A DNA stretch of 64,000 nucleotides from positions 1,449,501-1,513,500 of the forward strand of contig NZ_LMAF01000002.1 of assembly GCF_001542875.1 (NCBI RefSeq), given 5' to 3'. This DNA is from Erythrobacter sp. YT30 (GTDB lineage: Bacteria > Pseudomonadota > Alphaproteobacteria > Sphingomonadales > Sphingomonadaceae). The translations under genes and the position numbers were made by a program. The first letter of the stretch is position 1; each line of letters begins with the position of its first letter. This document shows positions 43,084-50,995 of this stretch, piece after piece. The notes under the pieces are model-generated. The model did not search any database. It saw only the letters and a list, made by a program, of their open reading frames with translations, and was not told where the DNA came from.

Positions 43084-43728
43084 TCAGTTTTTGTCGATGC
43101 TGCCGTCAAACCCGGCAGAGACATCGTCGAGCTCTTCAAGGATAGCGCGATGTGCTGTTTCATCTTCGATTGACCGCTTTGGAATATCTCCTTCGGCCAA
43201 CATCGAATTGAGCGTAGCTCGCGCGCGGCCCACACGGCTCTTGATTGTTCCAACCGCACAGCCGCAGATTTGTGCTGCTTCTTCATAAGAAAAGCCGCCA
43301 GCGCCCACCAGCAACAGTGCCTCGCGTCGTTCGGGAGGCAAGGTAAGCAAAGCACGGTGCATATCGGATAGATGGATGGGTTCCTCTTGCCCTGCTGGCG
43401 CTGTCAATATGCGCTCGGCAACGCCCTCATCATATTCGCCGCGAAACCGATTGCGGCGCATATCGGTGAGATAGGCATTGCGCAAAATCACAAAGGTCCA
43501 GGCACGCATCGATGTACCGGGTTCAAAGCGTTCCTGCGCAGCCCACGCTTTCAAAAGCGCTTCCTGCACCAGATCATCGGCCATATCCGGGCGGCCGCAT
43601 AGCCCGCGAGCGAATGCGCGCAGGTGCGGAACCACTTCGGTCAGCTCGCGCTTGAACTCCGCTTTCTCTTTTGCGGTGCGCTTGGGCTGAGGTGGAGGCT
43701 TATCTGTTTTGGTCTTGCTGTCTGTCAC
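43084..43728 (-). CDS. ecfG: General stress response ECF sigma factor EcfG
   Basis: 214 residues. Region 2 shows MADDLVQEALLKAWAAQERF and MRAWTFVILRNAYLTDMRR; region 4 shows FSYEEAAQICGCAVGTIKSRV. Alphaproteobacterial EcfG (ECF15) sigma factors control the general stress response and are held by NepR until phosphorylated PhyR titrates NepR. The gene overlaps nepR by four bases and lies opposite a sensor kinase, the normal GSR arrangement. Both flanking regulators and a matching promoter are within 3.5 kb. Confidence 0.94.
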   Translation of the reverse strand: MTDSKTKTDKPPPQPKRTAKEKAEFKRELTEVVPHLRAFARGLCGRPDMADDLVQEALLKAWAAQERFEPGTSMRAWTFVILRNAYLTDMRRNRFRGEYDEGVAERILTAPAGQEEPIHLSDMHRALLTLPPERREALLLVGAGGFSYEEAAQICGCAVGTIKSRVGRARATLNSMLAEGDIPKRSIEDETAHRAILEELDDVSAGFDGSIDKN

Positions 43729-43928
43729 GCAGGAGAACCGTCATCTGGGCCAGCACCGCCATCCGGTGCAGGGTCGTCAAGCTTCGCCAGCAAGTTCTTG
43801 AACGCATCGGGCAGTTCTTCTTCAACCACCGCATCGTACAATTGCTTCAGGCCAGCTGCCCAGTCGGGATCATCCGACTGCGAAGCTGCGCTTTTCGCAT
43901 CCTTGGAGGGGTGTTTATTGGATCCCAT
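43725..43928 (-). CDS. nepR: Anti-sigma factor NepR
   Basis: 67 residues. The conserved helix pair reads WAAGLKQLYDAVVEEELPDA then FKNLLAKLDDP, diagnostic of NepR. It binds EcfG and, on stress, phosphorylated PhyR. The start MGSNKH at 43928 is chosen because the open frame further upstream runs through the promoter region. The TGA stop overlaps the ecfG start (ATGA), so the pair is translationally coupled and made in balance. Confidence 0.93.
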   Translation of the reverse strand: MGSNKHPSKDAKSAASQSDDPDWAAGLKQLYDAVVEEELPDAFKNLLAKLDDPAPDGGAGPDDGSPA

Positions 43929-44021
43929 ATTCAGTTCTGTAGCTTGGTACTGATCGCTAGTCGAGCTTGCTCTCCGGCGATAAAAACCAAGCAATCCATA
44001 TTCGCGATTGTTGCTGATTTG

Positions 44022-44048
44022 GGAACGATCCCGCGGCTTTTTTGTTCC
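44022..44048. promoter_or_regulatory. Near-palindromic EcfG promoter between nepR-ecfG and the sensor kinase
   Basis: Leftward: GGAAC at 44048-44044, 16-base spacer, CGTT at 44027-44024, an exact match to the alphaproteobacterial EcfG consensus (GGAAC-N16/17-CGTT), driving nepR-ecfG. Rightward, the mirror GGAAC at 44022-44026 is followed after 16 bases by TGTT at 44043-44046, one mismatch, which could drive the sensor kinase. Autoregulation is inferred from motif only. Confidence 0.8.
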
Positions 44049-44095
44049 GTGCACACAAGTGTGCACGATAGAAGCGTGGGATTTTACAGACCCAA

Positions 44096-45811
44096 ATGGG
44101 CGAAGTTTTGAACAGTGCGACCGGGGAAAAGCTGTCTGCCGAAACGGTGAATGGCCCGAAAACAGCAACCAACCGGACGCGGCGTTGGCTGATCGAATAC
44201 CCGCGTGCCATACCTCTCGCGATCTTTGCTGCAGTGGCTGCGATCACTGCTCTCAGTGTGTTCGCGGTAGAAAGCAATGCCCGTGCGCGCGAGCAGGCTC
44301 AGCTTGAAGCTTATGGCCAAGCAATTGAATCTGCATTGGAACGCCGGGGATCGAGCTTTTCGTCCTATTTGCGCGCGGGTGCTGCTTTGCTCACCAGCCG
44401 CGAAGACATAACGCCACAGGATTTCCAGCAATTTGTCGCCGAACTCCGTCTCGACCTGACTTACCAGGGCGCTGAAGGCATTGGCTGGGCCGAGCTTATC
44501 GAGCCAGAGGACGTCCCGGCGTTTCGAGAACGGATCGAAGCCTATCAGCCAGACTTTCCCGGCGTGCATCCCTACAGCGATGATAATGAAACCGCGCTGG
44601 CACCTGTGACCTATTTTTCGCGCAATTCAGGCAGCAGCCCTCAGAAGCTCGGGTTTGACCTCTATTCAGATCCGGTGCGCGCTGCCGCGATGGAAGAGGC
44701 TCTGCTCACAGTTCTGCCAACCGCGTCCGGCCGAATAAGCCTTGCTCAAACCAAAACCAAATCGGCCCCTGGATTTGTGATTTTCATGCCTGTTTATCGT
44801 CCTGTACCCGGCGGAGCTGGGAATGATCGCGAGCTTGCTGGATTTGTCTTTAGCCCCTTTCACGCGGGCCGTTTTCTTGACGCAGCTATAGAAGTGGCAT
44901 CGCCCGAGAAATACGGGGTGAGGCTTTATGACGGCAGTAAAGACACACGGCACTTGCTTGTCGCGCGATCACTGGATGACAGTGTTTCAGACCAGTTTGA
45001 ATCGCCAGTCACTATCGCCAACCGACAGCTGCAATTGGTAATCGAATCGCGTCGCAGTCTGGTGCTCGCTCCGCTTTCTATGCTGACCCTGTTGTTTGGG
45101 CTCTCTGTTGCAGGTCTCTTGATGCTACTTGCCCGGCTTCTGACCCAGCAGGCCTATGAGGATCAGTCGCGCCTTGCGTTTTTTGAAGAGCAGTATTCGA
45201 TCCGGGCTACTCTCACGCGCGAACTCAATCACAGGGTCAAGAACACACTCGCCAATGTTCTGTCGATCCTGTCGTTGACGCGCCGCAGGGCGAGTGACCT
45301 TGATCAGTTTGCGGACAGTTTCGAGGGGCGCATTCGGGCCCTGTCGGCAACACACGATCTTTTGACCAGCACCGATTGGGGAACGACGCCAATCGCATCG
45401 GTCGTTGATGCCGAGCTTGGACAATTTAGCGCCGCGACAGATCATGACGTGAGGCTCGAAGGGCCCGACGTGGAGCTTGCGCCTAATGACGCCTTGTCAT
45501 TTGGTCTAGCTGTCCATGAACTTGCGACTAACGCTGCAAAATACGGTGCCCTGAGCGTGCCCAATGGATCAGTAGCTGTGAAATGGTCTCTGATTTCTGA
45601 CGATCTTGCCGAAGTCGAATGGATCGAGCGCAATGGCCCTCCCGTTAGCGAAAACCGCGGCAGGGGTTTTGGTACTGACCTTATCGAAAAGATCATTGCG
45701 CACGAACTCAAAAACCCTGTTGATCTTACGTTCGCAAAAGAAGGGGTGCGCTGCGTAATGCGTGTGCCCGTGCGTCAGCGGGGCGAGTTCAAGATAAGAG
45801 CCATGGATTAG
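44096..45811 (+). CDS. CHASE-domain HWE/HisKA_2 sensor histidine kinase of the general stress response
   Basis: 571 residues. Membrane helices at about 35-57 and 325-350 frame an extracytoplasmic CHASE-type sensor (LRLDLTYQGAEGIGWAELIE, GFDLYSDPVRAAAMEEAL). The cytoplasmic part is a HisKA_2/HWE kinase with the phosphorylatable His379 in ELNHRVKNTLANVLS, followed by VHELATNAAKYGALS and GFGTDLIEKIIAHEL in the ATPase domain. Kinases of this type phosphorylate PhyR. Position between nepR-ecfG and phyR, and a possible EcfG-type promoter in front, make it the likely PhyK/PhyT-like sensor here. Confidence 0.9.
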   Translation: MGEVLNSATGEKLSAETVNGPKTATNRTRRWLIEYPRAIPLAIFAAVAAITALSVFAVESNARAREQAQLEAYGQAIESALERRGSSFSSYLRAGAALLTSREDITPQDFQQFVAELRLDLTYQGAEGIGWAELIEPEDVPAFRERIEAYQPDFPGVHPYSDDNETALAPVTYFSRNSGSSPQKLGFDLYSDPVRAAAMEEALLTVLPTASGRISLAQTKTKSAPGFVIFMPVYRPVPGGAGNDRELAGFVFSPFHAGRFLDAAIEVASPEKYGVRLYDGSKDTRHLLVARSLDDSVSDQFESPVTIANRQLQLVIESRRSLVLAPLSMLTLLFGLSVAGLLMLLARLLTQQAYEDQSRLAFFEEQYSIRATLTRELNHRVKNTLANVLSILSLTRRRASDLDQFADSFEGRIRALSATHDLLTSTDWGTTPIASVVDAELGQFSAATDHDVRLEGPDVELAPNDALSFGLAVHELATNAAKYGALSVPNGSVAVKWSLISDDLAEVEWIERNGPPVSENRGRGFGTDLIEKIIAHELKNPVDLTFAKEGVRCVMRVPVRQRGEFKIRAMD

Positions 45812-45831
45812 GACCGAACCGTACCAGCCGA

Positions 45832-46626
45832 TCAGCCCATGGGTTTGCTGGACCCGAAAAACAGAGCCTGGCTAATGGCGGCTCGCACGGTTTGTTCTTG
45901 GAACGGTTTGGTCACGAGGTAAGTCGGCTCTGGTCTATCCCCGGTGAGCAAGCGCTCGGGGTAAGCCGTAATGAAAATCACGGGCATGCTGGCGATCTCG
46001 AGAATATCATCCACTGCATCAAGGCCTGACGATCCATCGGCAAGCTGGATATCAGCAAGCACCAGTCCCGGCGTCTTATCGCCCAGCAATTCAGCGGCTT
46101 GACTGCGTGTCGCGGCCGTGCCGAAAATCTCATGTCCAAGTGATGAAACAAGGTCTTCCAACTGCATGGAGATCAGCGGTTCATCTTCGATAATCAGGAC
46201 GCTGGTCGCCTGTTCGCGATCAATTTCTGCCACCGCTTCGGCGACGAGCCCTTCGACCTGCTCGGTGCTCATATCCATAATCTGAGCAGCCTGTGCAGGA
46301 GAGAAATCCTCCAAAGTCGTCAAAAGCAGTGCCTGACGATTGAGCGGTGTTATCGATCCAAGGCGATTTTGAGCGCCGACTTCGTGTTCGCCGGCCAAAT
46401 CATCAGCATGCGGCACATCAAGATAAGCGCTCGACCAAACCTTGTTGAACGCGCGATATAGTGGGATCCGCCCGTTATCGAGCGAAGCTTTGAGCTCCTC
46501 ATCAGCGAGAGCCGCCTCCAAAGTGGCCTGCACGAATGCATCGCCGGTGCTTTGCGAGCCCGTAAGAGCACGGGCGTATCTGCGCAGGAACGGCAGGTTG
46601 GCGGCAACTTGTTGAGCGAGAGACAT
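45832..46626 (-). CDS. phyR: General stress response regulator PhyR
   Basis: 264 residues. The N-terminal sigma-like domain (about 1-130: FLRRYARALTGSQSTGDAFV, LNRQALLLTTLEDFSPAQAA) mimics EcfG, and the C-terminal receiver (about 140-260) has Asp192 in LVLADIQLADG, EDEP acidic residues and the conserved lysine in YLVTKPF. When phosphorylated it binds NepR and frees EcfG. It is convergent with the kinase gene. I see no exact EcfG promoter in front, only a -35-like GGAAC at 46739-46735 on the minus strand. Confidence 0.96.
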   Translation of the reverse strand: MSLAQQVAANLPFLRRYARALTGSQSTGDAFVQATLEAALADEELKASLDNGRIPLYRAFNKVWSSAYLDVPHADDLAGEHEVGAQNRLGSITPLNRQALLLTTLEDFSPAQAAQIMDMSTEQVEGLVAEAVAEIDREQATSVLIIEDEPLISMQLEDLVSSLGHEIFGTAATRSQAAELLGDKTPGLVLADIQLADGSSGLDAVDDILEIASMPVIFITAYPERLLTGDRPEPTYLVTKPFQEQTVRAAISQALFFGSSKPMG

Positions 46627-46830
46627 ATTATTTCCTGAATGTTCGTTCAGCCTTTAACGCGCTCTTTCGCGATAAGCCAGCAAGATCGCGGGCTTTGCGC
46701 GAATGGCTATTCCTCGGATTGAGATCGGAAACGCGTTCCAAGTGCACCCCGTTGATCGATGCAAAAGAAATGCTCAAGCCGTGATTTTGCTCCGATCTGG
46801 ATGGAAAAGAAGAAAAAATAATCGTTGCCG

Positions 46831-46855
46831 GGAACCCCTCTTCAGCCCGCGCATT
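46831..46855 (+). promoter_or_regulatory. EcfG-like promoter of the GsrN-type small RNA
   Basis: GGAAC at 46831-46835, a 16-base spacer, then CATT at 46852-46855, one base different from the -10 CGTT. Transcription would start near 46861, right before the first hairpin of the RNA. Confidence 0.65.
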
Positions 46856-46860
46856 ATGTC

Positions 46861-46950
46861 ATTATCACCGCCGAGACCCCCCCTCCCGTCCAAGCGGCTG
46901 GTGATACGATCCCGAAAGGCCTCTACTCTCCGGAGTAGAGGCCTTTTTTG
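46861..46950 (+). ncRNA. gsrN: Candidate GsrN-like general stress small RNA
   Basis: A 90-base segment next to phyR with no coding potential. Hairpin 1: TATCACC (46863-46869) pairs with GGTGATA (46900-46906), extended by GCCG/CGGC with one bulge, leaving a 21-base loop (46874-46894) with seven consecutive C residues and a following CCC. Hairpin 2 is an intrinsic terminator (46915-46949). This is the architecture of Caulobacter GsrN, an EcfG-dependent RNA in the general stress locus whose C-rich loop pairs with mRNA leader regions. An EcfG-like promoter at 46831-46855 fits. The identification is by location, promoter and fold, not by sequence search. Confidence 0.72.
46915..46949 (+). terminator. 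Rho-independent terminator of the small RNA
   Basis: GGCCTCTACTC (46918-46928) pairs perfectly with GAGTAGAGGCC (46933-46943) around a TCCG loop. The stem is extended by AAA/TTT and followed by six T residues. It is one of the strongest intrinsic terminators in the window and could also serve the convergent acetyltransferase gene from the other side. Confidence 0.9.
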
Positions 46951-46970
46951 TTGATGCTGCTCTGATCGCT

Positions 46971-48140
46971 TTAGGTCAGCGTTCTTTCAAAAATCGCATA
47001 TTCGCGATTTATTTGGCTATTGATGGTGTCAGCAATCGCGACCATTCCCTGATTGTCTTCGAGGATCCAGCCAATCTCTCCGCGCGATGAACCGTACTTG
47101 CTGTGCGCGTTCTCGCGGATCGCGCTGATCATCATGAAGGCAAGTTGGCTGGCCAAGCGCGAATTCTGGAATTCTTTGAGCACGCCCATCAGCGGCACCC
47201 GCATCCCCGCACCAAGAGGTTTCCGCAGCCAGCGCAGCATGTGGAACCAGCCAAACGGAAACAGCTTGCCTCTGATCTTTGCAAGCGCGTCATTCACGTC
47301 CGGAAAAACCAGCATAAAGGCAACCGGGCGGCCATCCACCTCGGCAATCATGTTTAGCTCTTCCTTGATGATCGGTTTCAGTTTTTTGCCCGCATAGGCC
47401 ACTTCTTCGGGAGTGAATGGCACAAAACCCCAATTGTCGGACCACGCATCATTTAGGATTGAGAGGACAATCGCTGCATCTTCGTCCCAACGCGATTTAT
47501 CGACATGGCGGACCGTGATGCGGTCATTGCGCTCGCCAGATTTAACGATGCGCTGAACCAGCGGGGGAAACTCGGTCGTGATATCGAGATCATAAGTGTA
47601 AAGCGTCTTTGCGCGCGAATAACCTGCCCCTGTGATCCAGTCTGCATAGTGCACGGGGTGATGCCCCATCATCACCATCGGCGCATGATCCTGGCCCTTA
47701 ATAAGCAATCCGGGTTCCTCCCACATGGCCATGGAAATTGGGCCGAGCGCACGCGTCATACCCTCGGCTTTTAGCCACTCCTCTGCTCGTGCGATTAGCG
47801 CTTTCGCGATCATCTCATCTTCGGCATCGAAATAGCCGAACATACCTGTGCCGGGGCCAAAACCCTGTTCCGGTGGCGATTTGAGAGCGAGCTCATCTAT
47901 CTGGGCAGAAATGCGCCCTACGGGCCGGCTACCGCGGTGCGCGATAAACAATTGCGCCTTCGTGTGGCCGAATAGGGGGTTCTTTGCAGGATTGATCAGT
48001 TCCAGCTGCTCGCTGCGCAATTGCGGCACCGAATGAGGCAGGCGCGCAGCGAATTCCCGGCCTAGATCGACAAATCGGGCGCGCCCCTTCTTGTCGTCAA
48101 CCGGTTCAATGATTATTTGCGCGTCTTCCAAGCCATTCAT
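46971..48140 (-). CDS. GNAT-like acyltransferase family protein
   Basis: 389 residues. Two acyltransferase-like halves are suggested: an N-terminal part with QLFIAHRGSRPVGRISAQID and a C-terminal part with ELNMIAEVDGRPVAFMLVFP, with a middle region FGPGTGMFGYFDAEDE. Long proteins of this kind are annotated as N-acetyltransferases in alphaproteobacteria, without a known substrate. I chose MNGLEDAQ at 48140. The frame is open to 48287, but that would overlap the divergent desaturase start and the extra residues are not conserved-looking. Confidence 0.68.
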   Translation of the reverse strand: MNGLEDAQIIIEPVDDKKGRARFVDLGREFAARLPHSVPQLRSEQLELINPAKNPLFGHTKAQLFIAHRGSRPVGRISAQIDELALKSPPEQGFGPGTGMFGYFDAEDEMIAKALIARAEEWLKAEGMTRALGPISMAMWEEPGLLIKGQDHAPMVMMGHHPVHYADWITGAGYSRAKTLYTYDLDITTEFPPLVQRIVKSGERNDRITVRHVDKSRWDEDAAIVLSILNDAWSDNWGFVPFTPEEVAYAGKKLKPIIKEELNMIAEVDGRPVAFMLVFPDVNDALAKIRGKLFPFGWFHMLRWLRKPLGAGMRVPLMGVLKEFQNSRLASQLAFMMISAIRENAHSKYGSSRGEIGWILEDNQGMVAIADTINSQINREYAIFERTLT

Positions 48141-48273
48141 CCCGTATTGATATCGATCAAGGCTTGTCTGTCGTGCTCGCGCTAGACAAGCAAGCCACTC
48201 GATCACTCTTGCCAACATAACGAATTTGGCGATTGGAAAGGAATTGCGGTAATAACGCGCCGAGAACACAGTC

Positions 48274-49371
48274 ATGACCATGCACACGCTTCATTCTTCG
48301 GCCACACCAAATGCGCGGGATCTACCGCGTGCAACGCGTGCCGATTTCCAGACCAACGATGACAAGGACATGCTGCGCGCAGCGCGCGATCTGACGAAGG
48401 ACCTTGGCGACGCGCGCCCCGGTATTTACTGGCCCGACATGCTGATTTCAGCTGGGATCGGATATGCAGGGATTGCGGCTGCGATCTTGTCTACGAATAT
48501 CGCTATTTCGATTTTTGCAGGGCTGGTGGCTGCGCTGGCGCTTTACCGCGCACTGATGTTCATCCACGAACTCACGCATATTCATAAGAATGCCTTGCCG
48601 GGCTTTCGAACAGGGTGGAATTTGCTCGTCGGAATCCCGTTGCTGACGCCCAGCTTCATGTACGAAGGCGTGCACGTGATCCACCACAAGCGCACGCAAT
48701 ACGGCACCATTGAGGATCCAGAATATCTCCCGCTTGCTCTGATGAAGCCGTGGAGTCTGCCTTTGTTTGTGCTTGTTGCACTTCTTGCGCCGATTGCACT
48801 GATTGTTCGCGCGGCTGTGCTCGTGCCATTGGGAGTGATTATTCCTTCGATCAGGAATTTTACGTGGCAGCGTTTTTCGTCGCTTTCAATCAATCCAGAT
48901 TTCCGTCGCAAGCCGCCTGAAGGTGAATTCCGAAAGCGCGTAGCTTGGCAAGAAGCTGGCGTGTTCGTCTGGTCTTGGGCGCTCATTTTTAGCACTCAGG
49001 TGCTCGGCTGGCAGCCGCTGCTGACGGCGCTTATCATCCTGTCTCTTACCGCCACCTTGAACCAGCTTCGCACGCTGGTCGCCCACCTTTGGGAGAATGA
49101 GGGTGAGCCGATGACTGTGACAGCGCAGTTCCTCGACAGCGTAAATGTGCCCCCGCCGGGCCAGATTGCGGAAGTTTGGGCGCCGGTGGGTCTGCGCTAT
49201 CACGCACTTCATCACCTGATGCCTTCCATGCCCTATCACGACCTACCAGAGGCGCATCGGCGCTTGAAAGAAGAGTTGGGCGACGGTTCAACCTATGACG
49301 GCGCAAACCATCCCGGAATGGCGAATTTGGTAGGCCGAATTGCCAAAAGCACTATGGGGACGAAAGGCTAG
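48274..49371 (+). CDS. Membrane fatty acid desaturase family protein (second copy type)
   Basis: 365 residues. Histidine boxes HELTHIH, HVIHHKRTQYG and HALHHLMP, with membrane segments in pairs (about 55-95, 155-190, 225-260). This is the di-iron desaturase/hydroxylase fold acting on membrane lipids. It is longer than and not closely similar to the one at 12127-13014. It is divergent from the GNAT-like gene and its stop overlaps the end of the next gene on the other strand by four bases. Confidence 0.86.
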   Translation: MTMHTLHSSATPNARDLPRATRADFQTNDDKDMLRAARDLTKDLGDARPGIYWPDMLISAGIGYAGIAAAILSTNIAISIFAGLVAALALYRALMFIHELTHIHKNALPGFRTGWNLLVGIPLLTPSFMYEGVHVIHHKRTQYGTIEDPEYLPLALMKPWSLPLFVLVALLAPIALIVRAAVLVPLGVIIPSIRNFTWQRFSSLSINPDFRRKPPEGEFRKRVAWQEAGVFVWSWALIFSTQVLGWQPLLTALIILSLTATLNQLRTLVAHLWENEGEPMTVTAQFLDSVNVPPPGQIAEVWAPVGLRYHALHHLMPSMPYHDLPEAHRRLKEELGDGSTYDGANHPGMANLVGRIAKSTMGTKG

Positions 49372-49886
49372 TCCAGAAAACAGATCATCGCGCAGCGACG
49401 ATCTCTCGGCAGGCCAAATTCGACCGCCGCGTCTTGGCCTTTCGCCAGTCTGGGGTAAGCTTCCAGATCTTCGATAATCACAAATCCGTGGCGCTCATAA
49501 AATGGAGCGTTCCATGGGATGTCGCGATAGGTGTTCAGCGTGATAGCGCGGATCCCAGCGTTGCGGCAGTCGATTTTGAGAGCGCCCAGCAACGTTGCTC
49601 CGATCCTCTTGTTCTGAAATGCAGTCGCGACGCTGAGTTCGTGCAAATGCACTTCTCGTTCAATGCGGCGTGCAGCAGCGAAGCCGATCACTTCGTCCTC
49701 AGCGCATGCTGTGAGGCAATGGCGCTGTCGGATCATCTCGCGGTATTCATCGGCGCTCCGACTGGGCGGTACGGGAATGCCTTCAAGGCTTGGCTCGTTG
49801 ATAAGGAGTTTCGCGGCGTCCTCTTCAACCCTGTGAAAGGCGTCAGCATCTTCCGGGCGCGCCAGGCGCAGGGACCAATCGGTCAT
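49368..49886 (-). CDS. GNAT family N-acetyltransferase
   Basis: 172 residues. GNAT fold with LRLARPEDADAFHRVEEDA at the N-terminus, VIGFAAARRIEREVHLHELSV, the acetyl-CoA loop AFQNKRIGATLLGAL (Q/R-x-x-G-x-A type), and FYERHGFVIIED near the C-terminus. Substrate unknown. Its start overlaps the lptG stop by four bases (ATGA), so it is the last gene of the lptF-lptG transcript. Confidence 0.85.
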   Translation of the reverse strand: MTDWSLRLARPEDADAFHRVEEDAAKLLINEPSLEGIPVPPSRSADEYREMIRQRHCLTACAEDEVIGFAAARRIEREVHLHELSVATAFQNKRIGATLLGALKIDCRNAGIRAITLNTYRDIPWNAPFYERHGFVIIEDLEAYPRLAKGQDAAVEFGLPRDRRCAMICFLD

Positions 49887-50980
49887 TCCTCGGTCCGGAT
49901 AAGGACAGTCTCACCCACCAGCAAGAACAAAAGGAACGGCGCCCATGCGGCGAGGAAAGGCGGGTATCCGCCGAAACTCCCCATGGCGAGAGCGGCATTG
50001 TCGACCACGAAGTAGGCAAATCCCAATGCCATCCCGATGATCGCGCGGACAAAAAGCTGGCCCGATCGCGCAAGACCAAAGGCGGCGATTGATCCCAACA
50101 GAGGCATCAGGAGCGCGGACAAAGGCCCCGCCAACCGGTGCCACCATTTCGCCCGCATTTCGGATGTGCGCCGCCCAACTGCTTCGAAGGCGTCGATCGT
50201 CTCACTAAGCTCAAAAAAGCTTAGCGCATCAGGATCGACCGATTGGAGATCAATCTGCTCAGGCGTAAGAAGCTCACCGACGACAAGGCTTTCGAGGCTT
50301 TCAGTTTTAGCGCTAGCCACATTGAAGCTGACAGGGTTGCTGAGACGCCAGCCGGGCCCTGCATAACTCGCTGTTTCTGCTCGCACCTGCTCGCTGATGA
50401 TCCCACCGGGCATACGTGCATACCAAGTGACATTGCGCAGCCGGATATCTTCGTCTCTGCCTGCAAGCGAGGATGCTGTAAGAATATTCGTGCCATCGGT
50501 CAGATAGATATTCGCTCGCGTCCCGGATTCCTCGGGGATTGGGCCGTAATCGACCGCTTCCCAGACTTTAAGCGTCGCATTGGCGCGGGTAACGATCCGT
50601 TCGTTAAAAGCAAAGCTGACTGCAGCGATGAGAGCAGCGGTTAGCAGCAGTGGCGCAAGGATTTGGTGTGCGGAAAGTCCCGCAGCTTTCATCGCCACCA
50701 CTTCGCTGTTCTGATTGAGCGTCACGAGCGCGATCAGGGTCGCCAACAGAACAGAATAGGGCAGGAACCGTGCAATCAGTTGCGGAATGCGAAGGCTCGC
50801 ATATTTGAGGATTTCGGCCTGCCCATTACCCTCTGGCGCCAGAATATCGCCGGTATTGCCAAGCAGATCGAGCGCCATCAGCACCAGCACGAGCATCACC
50901 AAAACCGCCAGAATGCGGATGATGAACATCTTGGCGAGGTAAAGCGTCAGAGTGCGCGAAGGGAAAAAGTCGAGCTGCAT
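49883..50980 (-). CDS. lptG: LPS export ABC transporter permease LptG
   Basis: 365 residues with six membrane helices: three near the N-terminus and three near the C-terminus, framing a periplasmic beta-jellyroll domain (about 130-260). Typical segments are YLAKMFIIRILAVLVMLVLV and RMRAKWWHRLAGPLSALLMPL-like RAKWWHRLAGPLSALL. With LptF and LptB it extracts LPS from the inner membrane. It follows lptF by 15 bases. Confidence 0.93.
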   Translation of the reverse strand: MQLDFFPSRTLTLYLAKMFIIRILAVLVMLVLVLMALDLLGNTGDILAPEGNGQAEILKYASLRIPQLIARFLPYSVLLATLIALVTLNQNSEVVAMKAAGLSAHQILAPLLLTAALIAAVSFAFNERIVTRANATLKVWEAVDYGPIPEESGTRANIYLTDGTNILTASSLAGRDEDIRLRNVTWYARMPGGIISEQVRAETASYAGPGWRLSNPVSFNVASAKTESLESLVVGELLTPEQIDLQSVDPDALSFFELSETIDAFEAVGRRTSEMRAKWWHRLAGPLSALLMPLLGSIAAFGLARSGQLFVRAIIGMALGFAYFVVDNAALAMGSFGGYPPFLAAWAPFLLFLLVGETVLIRTEE

Positions 50981-50995
50981 CCAATGTGATCTGCG

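Noticed and set aside
46715..46739. Possible EcfG promoter in front of phyR
   Set aside because: There is a GGAAC on the minus strand, but no CGTT-like -10 at 16-17 bases, so I do not call it.
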